Source: Fodinibius salsisoli
Lineage (GTDB): Bacteria; Bacteroidota; Rhodothermia; Balneolales; Balneolaceae
Length of the DNA stretch: 64,000 bases
Direction: 5' to 3'
NCBI RefSeq assembly: GCF_026229185.1
Contig: NZ_JAGGJA010000014.1
Coordinates: 44,167 to 108,166, forward strand
The notes beneath the pieces were generated by a model. That model searched no databases. It worked only from the letters and a program-made list of their open reading frames with translations, and was not told the origin of the DNA. Below are positions 46,330 through 55,627 of the stretch, piece after piece. The position numbers and the translations under genes were made by a program. The first letter of the stretch is position 1; each line of letters opens with the position of its first letter.

Positions 46330-47622
46330 TTACATAACTGATTCGGTTGCATCAATATTATCCAGCATCGACTTAAGCCGCATTAAATCGGGCTTTGCTA
46401 TACTAAAAGTAAGCTTTATATCTGATCCTACATATTTTTTTTCTTTAATATTTGCCTCACGGTGCAAGAAAGCCACCCCTTCGTACTTAGCGGCAGGGAT
46501 CGTCATAGTTTCCGTCACAAAATCTTCTTCAATAAGATTGCGGATATGTTTCTCAAGCTTTAGCAGCCCAATGCCCCGCTCAGCGGAGATAAATACCGCA
46601 TCCGGATATTGATTCTGCAATTCCGTGATCCGCTGGGAATCCAGTTGGTCAACCTTATTAAATACCAGCAACATTTTATTATCATCGGTGGCATCCATAT
46701 CACTGAGTGTTTCATCAACCACATCTATATAGTCCTGGACCATCATTGCTGAGGCATCTACTACGTGCAGCAGGATATCGGCTTCCCGTACTTCATCCAG
46801 CGTTGATTTGAAGCTTTCAATCAAATCGTGGGGCAACTTCCGGATAAACCCTACCGTATCGGAAAGCAATACATCGTAGTTGGCTATCTCGCAACTGCGC
46901 ACGGTAGAATCAAGGGTGGCAAACAGACGGTCTTCTGCCAGTACCTTGGTATCCGTCAAAGCATTCATCAGCGTTGACTTTCCGGCGTTGGTGTAGCCTA
47001 CCAGGGAAATGCGGATACTGCCCGAACGGCCCTTGCGTTGGGTTTGACGCTGGCGGTCCAGTTTGTCCAGTTTATCTTTAAGGTTGGATATACGCTTATC
47101 AATTAACCGACGGTCGGTCTCAATCTGTGTTTCACCGGGTCCACGCGTCCCAATCCCCCCTTGCTGCCTGGAAAGGTGTGTCCAAAAACGGGTTAACCGG
47201 GGCAGCAGATACTGCAACTGTGCCAGTTCTACCTGCGTTTTTGCGGCGGACGTCTTCGCCCGGGAGGCAAAGATATCCAGAATTAAACCGCTGCGGTCCA
47301 GTAGCTTGGCTTTTGTTTCTTTTTCAATATTTCGGATTTGCGTGGGCGACAAATCATCATCAAAAATGAGCGTATCGATTTTTTTATCGCGCACCATCCC
47401 CTTCAGTTCACGAAGCTTTCCCGACCCTACATAGGTTGATGGATCCGGATGCATACGATTTTGCAAGACTTTATCTACCGTAATGCCACCGGCAGTACGG
47501 GTCAACATTTCAAGCTCATCCAAATATTCTTCGGCTACTACACGAGGCGTATCAGGGCCGTAAATTCCTACCAAGAGAGCCCGCTCTTGGACAATGTCAG
47601 AATTCTGTATCTCTTCAAACAA
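46330..47622 (-). CDS. hflX: Ribosome-associated GTPase HflX
   Basis: HflX is a GTPase that splits stalled 70S ribosomes. The N-terminal HflX domain (about 1-180) includes SGLILDIFASRAKTSAAKTQ and QQGGIGTRGPGETQIETDRR. The G-domain carries GYTNAGKSTLMNALT (G1, near 208), DTVGFIRKLP (G3, near 254) and NKVD (G4, near 322). Length is 430 residues. The CBS-protein gene follows on the same strand, and a small membrane protein gene precedes it by 41 bases. Confidence 0.96.
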   Translation of the reverse strand: MFEEIQNSDIVQERALLVGIYGPDTPRVVAEEYLDELEMLTRTAGGITVDKVLQNRMHPDPSTYVGSGKLRELKGMVRDKKIDTLIFDDDLSPTQIRNIEKETKAKLLDRSGLILDIFASRAKTSAAKTQVELAQLQYLLPRLTRFWTHLSRQQGGIGTRGPGETQIETDRRLIDKRISNLKDKLDKLDRQRQTQRKGRSGSIRISLVGYTNAGKSTLMNALTDTKVLAEDRLFATLDSTVRSCEIANYDVLLSDTVGFIRKLPHDLIESFKSTLDEVREADILLHVVDASAMMVQDYIDVVDETLSDMDATDDNKMLLVFNKVDQLDSQRITELQNQYPDAVFISAERGIGLLKLEKHIRNLIEEDFVTETMTIPAAKYEGVAFLHREANIKEKKYVGSDIKLTFSIAKPDLMRLKSMLDNIDATESVM

Positions 47623-47663
47623 ATGACTGTATCCTAAAAATTAAAATTGAGAAACAGTTATTA

Positions 47664-48251
47664 TTACTCAAACTGCTCTACATTAATATCGTTGTCGTCT
47701 TTGATATAACAACGAATTCGACGTCCGAGTTTATGTGAAATTAGATTTTGGAACGCCTGTTTCTTTCGAAACGGCACTTCCAGTTCCAAACGGATTAAAT
47801 CAGAGGTTTCATCATAGGCTTCGGATCGATAGATGAAAATATAATGAATATGTTGCTTTTTTTCTTTCTCAACAAAATCACGGATTTGATGCCAGGCTAC
47901 GGTCTGATCCGGTTCATTCACGTTCTTAACAATACCGTGATCGGTGATAAAATGCTTACTGGCATAGAAACTGGTCGTAAACCAACAGCCCCCGACACAA
48001 GCGTACAGGCCTGCGGCCATAATCTCCGCCAATGCTCCCTGATGAAGGGCAATACTGCCTACCACCACGGCCGACAGTAAGAAAAGTGTCGAAAACAGCG
48101 GATATCCCATTACCTTACCTGCCTTCCAACTCAGCCGAACATTACGCAATCGGACCACATTCAGCAGCGTAGCTGATGCAAAAATAACCGCTGCCAGCGT
48201 AAAGCTTCCAAGAATAAACCAATAAATAATATTCAAATCCGTTTCTGTCAT
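47664..48251 (-). CDS. Predicted membrane protein, no recognised family
   Basis: A 195-residue protein with three or four predicted transmembrane helices in the first 110 residues (e.g. IIYWFILGSFTLAAVIFAS and YPLFSTLFLLSAVVVGSIAL). A soluble C-terminal half follows with PH-like strand text (HFITDHGIVKNVNEPDQTVAWHQI) and a helical end (KQAFQNLISHKLGRRIRC). This layout resembles small bacterial PH-domain membrane proteins, but I cannot name a family. It lies upstream of hflX on the same strand with a 41-base gap. Confidence 0.7.
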   Translation of the reverse strand: MTETDLNIIYWFILGSFTLAAVIFASATLLNVVRLRNVRLSWKAGKVMGYPLFSTLFLLSAVVVGSIALHQGALAEIMAAGLYACVGGCWFTTSFYASKHFITDHGIVKNVNEPDQTVAWHQIRDFVEKEKKQHIHYIFIYRSEAYDETSDLIRLELEVPFRKKQAFQNLISHKLGRRIRCYIKDDNDINVEQFE

Positions 48252-48631
48252 ATCTCAGAAATTATGTTTCACCTTAGGCATCAACCAAGAAGCTGTGCCT
48301 ATTATCTAAATAAAGCAATGCTGAACAAATAAACCAGCTTATACTTTGGCTTTATTTTTTATAACGCAACAAAGGGCTATCAATTATATACTTTTAAAGA
48401 TTTTTAAGCCCCCATGCTTCGGCTGTACTCCTTCTAATATAATTCCGGGGATTAATGAGACCGGAACTTGTGCAAACGGGAAGGGGTATAACGATTTTCA
48501 TGAGAGTGGATTTAAATTAAACACCTTCATTTATTGTAATTATTGTTACTTTTGGGATCGGTTGCAGCTTGTATATAGGCTAACTCAAAATACGACTACA
48601 TACTAAATTTCTTAGAAAGCGATTTCTATTC
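48252..48631. other. Intergenic region between divergent genes
   Basis: A 380-base AT-rich gap between the divergent genes 47664-48251 and 48632-51268. No credible gene is seen. The only promoter-like sequence is TACTTTTG at 48547-48554 on the plus strand, a match to TAnnTTTG, about 77 bases before the lipoprotein start; no clear -33 box accompanies it. Confidence 0.5.
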
Positions 48632-51268
48632 ATGAATAATTTGAAATATCCGGTACTGCTTCTGCTTGCTTTTATCACGATCTCGTGTTCTTCTAACAAT
48701 AATGCTCCCTGGTCGCAAGCTATCCCTGCCGAAGCACCGTTTGTTATTATACCCGCAGAAGGAGCAACGCTCCACTCGGTACTTGGCTCCTCTTATACTC
48801 CTTTCCTGGATGACATCACCTCTTCGGCCATACAACTGCTGTCGGAAGTTGATTCTACCTCCAGCTCGGCGGTAAACATCAAGAGCCTTATCCTGTATCC
48901 GGGAACCAACAACAAACTCGATATTGTTTGGATAACCGAAGCCGCAAATGGCTATATCGATAAGCTGGAAAACAAATACGACAAGGAATTTGCCCAGAAC
49001 CAATATTTCTTCAAAGAACATACCATTCAGAAACTCCACCTAAAAGATCGTACACTATTTGCTTCTGCTCTTAACGATCTGACCCTGCTCTCTGAGTCAA
49101 GCCTTGGCATTGAAGAAGCGATTCGAGCCTATGAGGGGGATGTTCCACGGGCTGACATTAGTGATATCACGCTCCAACCGGGGCATATCCTCATGAATAC
49201 TCCGGCCTTGGATCACGGCATCCGGCAGCTGGCCAAAGTCACCTATCATCCGCAACTTAAAAAAGCACTTCAAGGCACGAAACCCTCCCTCTTATCGCTG
49301 ATCCAAGAAGGAGAAGACCAGAAGCAGACCTATCAGTTTTCGGGCACTATTTCGCTGGATGACAGCCCCAAATCCAATTTAGTGGATATCATTTCGGGCC
49401 AGAACGCCCCGCTAACGCTGGACCAGTATGTTTCGTCTAATGCAGCGGCTTTTGGCTTCTTTCGACAGTCACCGGCAACCTCACTGCCCGACTCCTTTTC
49501 ACATGCAGACACCTCAAGTGCTGATTCACTATTTATTAACGAAGAAAGCCGCTTTGCTGAAATTGCTCAACATCTTGACCGTTCCTTCGCACTGGTTATG
49601 TACGCGGAGTCAGGCTTTCTCACTAATGGCGAACACTTATTCATTCGAAAGCTGTCGGATGTAGACGGATTTAAAAAAGAACTGGATCGTCTTGTCCCTC
49701 AGAACTATGCCGAACGTATTAATGGAACCTATTTTATCCAGAGTCAAAGTCTGGCCCAGCTTATAGGCAGCTCACTTTGTGACTTTCCCGGCTTCTACCT
49801 GACGATAACTGATGATGTGGCGATTATCTCTAAGCGAAGAGAGCTTGCAGAAGTTGTGGTGGATGACAAAAATCGCAGGCGAACCATATTTTATGAACGT
49901 CAATTCCGTGATATTAAAGAAACCCTGCCGGATGAACTGAGCAGCCTGTTCTTTATCAATGACGACTTTGACCTCTTCCTGGAGCCCTACTACTATCCGA
50001 ATAGCTATCTAAATGTGCTGTTATCCAAGTTTGATCTTCTCACTGTTGCTACCACCCTTAACGATGACCAGTCAGCGCTTGAGTTTCATGCCCAGACCTA
50101 TCGGGCCGATGAACAACAGGATCCATATGAAGAAAAATGGCATTTCCCGATAGAAACAGACCTTGCAGGCCAACCGGTGCTTGCTGATATAGGAGGCAGT
50201 AGTCGCCAGGAAGTTATCTTTACCTCTCAAACAGGAACGGTACAGGTGTTGGCATCTGATGGAACCTCTGTTTTGGAAATGAATACCGGGGGTGATAATC
50301 CGATTGGTTCTCCGGTTGTATATGACTGGTATGGCACTGACCAAAACGTCATTTTACAGGCCGCCGGTAATAAAATTTACGGCTGGAATGGAGAAGGAGA
50401 ACCTTTGTCGAATTTTCCTTTTGTACTGGATGAAACCGTTACCGCTCCCTTGGCCATCAGCGACATTGATGGCGATGGACGTCCCGAAGCGCTTGTAGCT
50501 ACAGCCAATCGCAGGTTACACGCTCTTAGCGAGCGCGGTCAAAATGTATCCGGCTGGCCCGTCACTACCAATACCAGCGTTATTACAAAGCCCACGGTTG
50601 GAGAATTCAGACGGACCAAAACCGTACTTACATTCTCTGGTAATGCAGTTCATGCCTGGCGTCCGGATGGAACCTCTCAGGCTAACTTTCCCATGTTTGT
50701 CAATGCCCCACTGAAAGGTTCTCCCACTCTTTACAATGACAACATACTGGCCAACGCGGCGGATGGTAATCTCTATACCCTTGGTACCGAAAAGCCCTTT
50801 GCCGATTCCCTGGATGTTCTCTCGGCTTCAGGCAATGCCTATCAACAGGGGCTTTATGTCTCCAATAGTTCGCTGGTAGGGTCTCCCGTCGTTGAAAATA
50901 TGCGCGTACAGAGTGATGGAAAGACATTTGATGAATCGATGATTATTACCATGGATACCAACGGCTCATTCTTTGTGTTTAACACCACCGGCAAACTGTT
51001 GCTGAATAAAAATATGAGCCAGCCGGCTGACCCTTCCTTTTCTCCCGCAATAACAGACATCGACCGGGACGATCAGCAGGATATTATAACCCTGGCTAAT
51101 TATGGCCGGCTCTACATTTGGAATGGGATTAATGGCAATCGGATGCATATTGTACCTTCCACAGGCATGAAGTACCCCATCTTTTCAGATATTGATGAGG
51201 ATGGGTACATCGAGCTGATTGCCAAAACTGATGAAGGGATTCAGTGCTGGACGATATTTGGAGAATGA
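48632..51268 (+). CDS. Large lipoprotein with DUF3352-like N-terminus and beta-propeller C-terminus
   Basis: An 878-residue protein with a lipobox, LLAFITISC (lipidated Cys near residue 19). The first half (about 30-480) is an alpha/beta region resembling DUF3352-type domains; the assignment is tentative. The second half (about 500-878) is a beta-propeller with FG-GAP/PQQ-like blades, each with a calcium-loop-like motif: AISDIDGDGRPEALVA, AITDIDRDDQQDIITLA and FSDIDEDGYIELIA. I see no catalytic motif. It is probably a surface or periplasmic binding protein. Its neighbour, the four-helix protein, starts about 130 bases on and is unrelated. Confidence 0.8.
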   Translation: MNNLKYPVLLLLAFITISCSSNNNAPWSQAIPAEAPFVIIPAEGATLHSVLGSSYTPFLDDITSSAIQLLSEVDSTSSSAVNIKSLILYPGTNNKLDIVWITEAANGYIDKLENKYDKEFAQNQYFFKEHTIQKLHLKDRTLFASALNDLTLLSESSLGIEEAIRAYEGDVPRADISDITLQPGHILMNTPALDHGIRQLAKVTYHPQLKKALQGTKPSLLSLIQEGEDQKQTYQFSGTISLDDSPKSNLVDIISGQNAPLTLDQYVSSNAAAFGFFRQSPATSLPDSFSHADTSSADSLFINEESRFAEIAQHLDRSFALVMYAESGFLTNGEHLFIRKLSDVDGFKKELDRLVPQNYAERINGTYFIQSQSLAQLIGSSLCDFPGFYLTITDDVAIISKRRELAEVVVDDKNRRRTIFYERQFRDIKETLPDELSSLFFINDDFDLFLEPYYYPNSYLNVLLSKFDLLTVATTLNDDQSALEFHAQTYRADEQQDPYEEKWHFPIETDLAGQPVLADIGGSSRQEVIFTSQTGTVQVLASDGTSVLEMNTGGDNPIGSPVVYDWYGTDQNVILQAAGNKIYGWNGEGEPLSNFPFVLDETVTAPLAISDIDGDGRPEALVATANRRLHALSERGQNVSGWPVTTNTSVITKPTVGEFRRTKTVLTFSGNAVHAWRPDGTSQANFPMFVNAPLKGSPTLYNDNILANAADGNLYTLGTEKPFADSLDVLSASGNAYQQGLYVSNSSLVGSPVVENMRVQSDGKTFDESMIITMDTNGSFFVFNTTGKLLLNKNMSQPADPSFSPAITDIDRDDQQDIITLANYGRLYIWNGINGNRMHIVPSTGMKYPIFSDIDEDGYIELIAKTDEGIQCWTIFGE

Positions 51269-51394
51269 CTCATAGTAAAGGATAAAGAGAGACCGGAGAA
51301 AGGTAAAAAAGGAGAAATTTTTAATTAATTTAGCCTAAAAGATCCTTATCAAAAAAATACATTTATCAAATAACCGACGAGGTAGGAGGAATCG

Positions 51395-51760
51395 ATCCCC
51401 AATAAAATAGAAAAGTTCGAGGATTTACATGTCTGGAAGGAGAGCATGAATTTGTCAGTACAATTGTATGAAGAATTAAAAGAGTGCAAAGATTTTAATT
51501 TAAAAGATCAAATCCAACGCGCTACAGTATCAATCCCGTCTAATATAGCTGAAGGATTCGAAAGGAGAACAAACAAGGATTTTATCAAATTCTTATATAT
51601 CTCAAAAGCTTCCGCTGGTGAAGTACGTACTCAACTATATCTTTGCAAAAAGATCGGGTTGATTCCTCCCAGTAGATGTGACGAACTTATAGAGGTCACA
51701 AAGAAAATATCCGCAATGATTTATAATCTGATCCAAACAAGATATGAGAATTTCTCATAG
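51395..51760 (+). CDS. Four-helix bundle protein (S23/avd-like family)
   Basis: A small four-helix-bundle protein of the family that includes intervening-sequence proteins in 23S rRNA genes and Avd of diversity-generating retroelements. Key text: [19 protein letters not shown] and [20 protein letters not shown]. The first in-frame ATG is at 51446, but the family's N-terminal F-x-D-L-x-V-W motif ([10 protein letters not shown]) is encoded upstream of it with no stop. AGGAGGA at 51384-51390 lies just before an ATC at 51395, so initiation there, at a rare non-ATG codon, is the best explanation. No reverse transcriptase or rRNA gene is adjacent. The gene is lower in GC than the flanks. Confidence 0.72.
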   Translation: MPNKIEKFEDLHVWKESMNLSVQLYEELKECKDFNLKDQIQRATVSIPSNIAEGFERRTNKDFIKFLYISKASAGEVRTQLYLCKKIGLIPPSRCDELIEVTKKISAMIYNLIQTRYENFS

Positions 51761-51834
51761 ATGATTTAAAGACTCTGTTCCACAAATAGTTTACTATTCG
51801 CCTGGCTCTGATATCCTTTTATCCCCTCCTCCAT

Positions 51835-52731
51835 TTATAAAATATCTCCGAATGCACTCACTAAATGAGGATACTGAAACTCAAATCCATGTTGTTGCAA
51901 TTTCTTGGGCTGCAGTCGAAGACTGTTTGTTATCGGGGCTGCCGCATCACCAAGAACCAGCTTTAAAGCAAACTCAGGAACTTTCATAAAAGAGGGACGA
52001 TGTAACTGAGAACCTAATTCATTGGCAAAAGCACCCATCGTAACCGGGTTTGGAGCATTAAGATTAAATGGTCCTTCCATCTGTTCTTCCTGGATAGCAA
52101 AAAGGATGCCCCGGCAAAGATCGTGCATATGAATCCAGGGGAAATATTGCTTACCGCTCCCCACCGGTCCGCCAACAAAACATTTAAAAGCCGGCAGCAT
52201 CTGTTCCATGGCTCCTCCATCCCGCTGCAAAACAATGCCAATGCGTGGGATAGCCAAACGAACGGCATCCTCTGTTACTTTTTGCGCCTCCTTTTCCCAA
52301 TCCACACAGACGTTTGCCAAAAAATCGTTGCCCGGCTCTTCAGATTCATCCAACACATCATCCCCACGATCACCGTAATAACCAGCGGCCGATGCCGAAA
52401 CCAACACCGACGGAGGCTCACTCGCAGCCTTGATGGCCTCTACAATGTGACGGGTACTTTCAATACGGCTCTCATAGATACGCTGCTTCACTTCCTCTGT
52501 CCACCGCTGACCAAAGATAGACGACCCCGCCAGGTTAATAACGGCATCAGCCTGCTCTATTGCGTTCACCAAGTCGTCATCCCATGAGACAAATTCCTGA
52601 TTCTGCGCCGTCTCGCTGGCATATTTTCCAGGATCCCGTGTCACCAACGTTAACAAATGACCTTGCTGCAGCAGCATCATCCGCAAATAGCTGCCAATAA
52701 ATCCTGTTCCGCCAGATATAAAAATCTTCAT
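51835..52731 (-). CDS. TIGR01777-family sugar-nucleotide epimerase-like protein
   Basis: A 298-residue NAD(P)-binding protein of the SulA/YfcH type (extended SDR fold). The N-terminal ISGGTGFIGSYLRMMLLQQGH (about 4-24) is the dinucleotide loop; INLAGSSIFGQRWTEEVKQ (about 65-83) and ASAAGYYGDRGDD (near 113) carry the family's active-site text. The C-terminus has the DUF1731 part (LHRPSFMKVPEFALKLVLGD). Substrate unknown. It is divergent from the MauE/DoxX gene. Confidence 0.9.
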   Translation of the reverse strand: MKIFISGGTGFIGSYLRMMLLQQGHLLTLVTRDPGKYASETAQNQEFVSWDDDLVNAIEQADAVINLAGSSIFGQRWTEEVKQRIYESRIESTRHIVEAIKAASEPPSVLVSASAAGYYGDRGDDVLDESEEPGNDFLANVCVDWEKEAQKVTEDAVRLAIPRIGIVLQRDGGAMEQMLPAFKCFVGGPVGSGKQYFPWIHMHDLCRGILFAIQEEQMEGPFNLNAPNPVTMGAFANELGSQLHRPSFMKVPEFALKLVLGDAAAPITNSLRLQPKKLQQHGFEFQYPHLVSAFGDIL

Positions 52732-52812
52732 AAAATTGTTTCTACTTTTTGCTTTTTATCAATTACATTAGATAGCAAACCTTCGTTCCCTGCTTAATGT
52801 AACTCTAAGATA

Positions 52813-53308
<496 letters not shown>

Positions 53309-53540
53309 AAGACTGCTAATTTCTTAGCTTCGTATCAAGCATTACATTTGAAGTTCTAACTTCCAAGCTCCAGCTCTCATACTTTTAACTTGCCCTTTTC
53401 TACCCCGGGACGCCCGGTTAACATAGCTATTTTATGTCCCCCTTCAGCTGGATTTTTCTTCGCCCGCTGTCATTGTTTTTGCCCTCCCTACCCTCTCGCA
53501 ATATTGCACACTCATTGATTCAGCGAATAACATCCCATAG

Positions 53541-53575
53541 TTATGTAAACACATTATGTAAAGAGGTTATGTCAA
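53541..53575. repeat. Three direct repeats TTATGTMAA at 13-bp spacing
   Basis: TTATGTAAA at 53541, TTATGTAAA at 53554 and TTATGTCAA at 53567 are spaced exactly 13 bases apart. They lie in the 457-base gap 53254-53710 upstream of the HEPN gene, 86 bases before the left inverted repeat. Equal phasing suggests binding sites of one protein, a recombinase or a regulator. Otherwise this gap contains the heptamer array and no gene. Confidence 0.75.
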
Positions 53576-53660
53576 CAATAAGGTCTATTTTAGGTTTTTC
53601 TTGAAGATAAGCCCACAAATGATAAGTTTAGTCCAGTGCGTTTTGTTGCTATATGTTTAA

Positions 53661-55226
53661 GTTAGACGGCTTATAAAAATAAATCGGAAGCAAAGTTTAA
53701 AAAAATCAAAATGGATTTCAGAAGTAAATATTGGGTTGCCATTTTCCCATATCTGAAAACATCTGAACATTTACAATATAAAGACCTTACAGTCAGAAAT
53801 AGTGAGGATTTAGAAAATATTCCTGATGAGATAGTTGGTTACATAGAGGAATTAACATCTATGTTTTACCTCCGCTATGGTGTTCAAATTGAGAAGTTAT
53901 CTTTTGCCTATCACATAACTGAAAAAGAAGTTCAGAGCCCAAATGATTTCATCGAAGAATTAAATGAATTTCAAACCCTGTTATGCTTTATCTACTCCTC
54001 CCCTCACCCCACTTCAAATGAGCCCTTTTTTAGCTATGAGCATTCTAGCTATTTCTTATTTAGACCCACAGAATTTTCAAAAAACCTTATCTATAATAAT
54101 CACAATGTTAACGTCCAGATAGATATTGATGAACTTGATATTAATGATAGAAAAGAGATCGCCGGGTATGAAGGCAAACTAAATAATAAAACAATGCTAT
54201 GGGTTACACATAGAGATAAAATATTCCCACCTGTTGCTCATATGTGGCTTAATATACCACAAGATTTACATAAAAATTTTTCCAATAGTTTAGATCCTTC
54301 ATCTAGATACTATCCAGTCGTAAATTATTTTGCTAGAAGGAAAGAAAAAGATGAATTGGGTCAAAGGGTATTAACTTCCATTAATTGGTATAATCGTTCT
54401 TTATTAATGGATATTGAAGATGAGGTAGCCTTAGTTAACTTAGCTATAGCATTCGAATGTTTACTAAATTTAGATCAAGGAAATAAAATAACAGAACGTT
54501 TTAAAGAAACTGTAAATGTTTTATTAGGAGGGTTTCCGCGGTTAGAAAGTTGGCTAGAACAATTTTATGATGCCCGTTCTGAAATAATGCATGAAGGAAA
54601 ATCTAAAAATTTATCATTTGTACCAACCGATAATCCTTCAAAAAATGACTCTGATGAATTGATTTATAGGCCTTTAGTTTCATATGGTAGAAAAATTTTT
54701 ATAGCCTGTGTCACAACTATTCTTAGTGGTGCAAGAATATCTAAAAAAATGAACTTGTCATCACAATTAGTTACAAATAAGCAAAGAATTGAAAAAATAT
54801 GCAGAAAGCTCAGTAGCAATAATGGGAATGCTAAAGATCGTATTTTATCTGTAAGTAAAGAGATTAGAGAAATTGAGACTTATAGATTTGTGCCAGAGCA
54901 AGGATTAAAAATAGATCAACTAATAGGAGTGCTAAAACTTCTAACAAAACAATATTTGCTGACTGATCCTGATATTAGTTCTGAGTTGACAAATAACATG
55001 CAAAATTTTTCAAAATCTGATGTTAAAGATCATTTTAAAACTCTATCTAACTTAAATGACATAGTCCAAAACTTAGATGATTTACCTTCATCACGACCAA
55101 ATGACACATCCGGCATATTTTTAATAGTAAGATCCCTTATTGATAGTATTTGGCATTATGTTTTCAGGTATTACTTTCAATTAAAACAAGAGCAATCATG
55201 AAAAAGAAAGGTTACAGCCACCTAAC
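53661..55226 (+). mobile_element. Putative cassette-like unit carrying the HEPN gene
   Basis: GTTAGACGGCT (53661-53671) and AGCCACCTAAC (55216-55226) are inverted copies of each other with 9 of 11 bases matching. Their cores, GTTAGAC and ACCTAAC, fit the GTTRRRY/RYYYAAC form of integron recombination cores. They enclose a single gene that is visibly AT-richer than its flanks. No transposase or integrase is inside or nearby, and no matching GTTRRRY is found after the right repeat, so a full attC is not present. Calling this a mobile unit is an inference. Confidence 0.4.
53711..55201 (+). CDS. HEPN-domain protein (Apea-like), possible RNase
   Basis: A 496-residue soluble protein. The central part (about 235-345) reads as a HEPN domain: LAIAFECLLNLDQGNKITER, then a helix ending in DARSEIMHEG with R289-x4-H294, the catalytic form of HEPN ribonucleases. 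The N-terminal 230 residues and the C-terminal 150 belong to no domain I recognise. Base composition is unusual: three 60-base lines counted within the gene give 30-35% GC, against 48-53% in counted lines on either side, indicating transfer. HEPN RNases often act in toxin-antitoxin or anti-phage systems, but no partner gene is adjacent. Start ATG at 53711, 43 bases after the left GTTAGAC core. Confidence 0.72.
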   Translation: MDFRSKYWVAIFPYLKTSEHLQYKDLTVRNSEDLENIPDEIVGYIEELTSMFYLRYGVQIEKLSFAYHITEKEVQSPNDFIEELNEFQTLLCFIYSSPHPTSNEPFFSYEHSSYFLFRPTEFSKNLIYNNHNVNVQIDIDELDINDRKEIAGYEGKLNNKTMLWVTHRDKIFPPVAHMWLNIPQDLHKNFSNSLDPSSRYYPVVNYFARRKEKDELGQRVLTSINWYNRSLLMDIEDEVALVNLAIAFECLLNLDQGNKITERFKETVNVLLGGFPRLESWLEQFYDARSEIMHEGKSKNLSFVPTDNPSKNDSDELIYRPLVSYGRKIFIACVTTILSGARISKKMNLSSQLVTNKQRIEKICRKLSSNNGNAKDRILSVSKEIREIETYRFVPEQGLKIDQLIGVLKLLTKQYLLTDPDISSELTNNMQNFSKSDVKDHFKTLSNLNDIVQNLDDLPSSRPNDTSGIFLIVRSLIDSIWHYVFRYYFQLKQEQS

Positions 55227-55365
55227 CCGCGCATTTATTAGACTTCCCCTACCGACTTGAGATGCCCGACAACGTCTCACATATTTAACAATACCAGCAC
55301 GGCGGGAAACAGGCTAGCCCGCGCATCAGGCTCCGAGCCTAACGCTTGAATCAGCCCTCCCGCCG
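55226..55365. repeat. Hairpin-rich, attC-like region downstream of the HEPN gene
   Basis: Features visible here: a direct repeat of CCCGCGCAT (55226-55234 and 55318-55326), an 8-bp inverted repeat CGGCGGGA/TCCCGCCG (55300-55307 and 55358-55365), a tight AGGCTC/GAGCCT hairpin (55328-55340) and a GCCTAAC core (55337-55343) followed by GCTTGAATCAGCC. On the minus strand this last part reads as an L'-R' half of an attC site. No second half in the right orientation was found. The rest of 55202-55627 has no gene, but a nested inverted repeat AATGCTG/CAGCATT with GGTAT/ATACC lies at 55443-55483. Confidence 0.45.
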
Positions 55366-55627
55366 ATGATATTACCAAAACCTAAATAGCATTCCAGCCG
55401 GGATTGCCCCCAGGCTATTAATAGAGTCAGGTTTCGTAGTACAATGCTGGTATAATCATCATACCATGAATAAGATCAGCATTTGTTATGGATACTACAA
55501 CCCCTACGTCAAGGGGGCACACCTCGTTGCCGCTCTTGATTTTGAGCCCCTTCCTCCTTTGGTTGTTAACCCGCTGCAATTTTTGTACTCTTGTAGCAGA
55601 GACCATTATAAATCAAATCTATTTATC

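Noticed and set aside
48346..48606. Frame of 86 codons in the gap before the large lipoprotein
   Set aside because: No start signal, composition or motif supports it; the product is low-complexity and Tyr/Phe rich.
55202..55627. A complete integron attC site
   Set aside because: RYYYAAC words are present, but no GTTRRRY partner in the right orientation was found within 150 bases, so only attC-like fragments are claimed.
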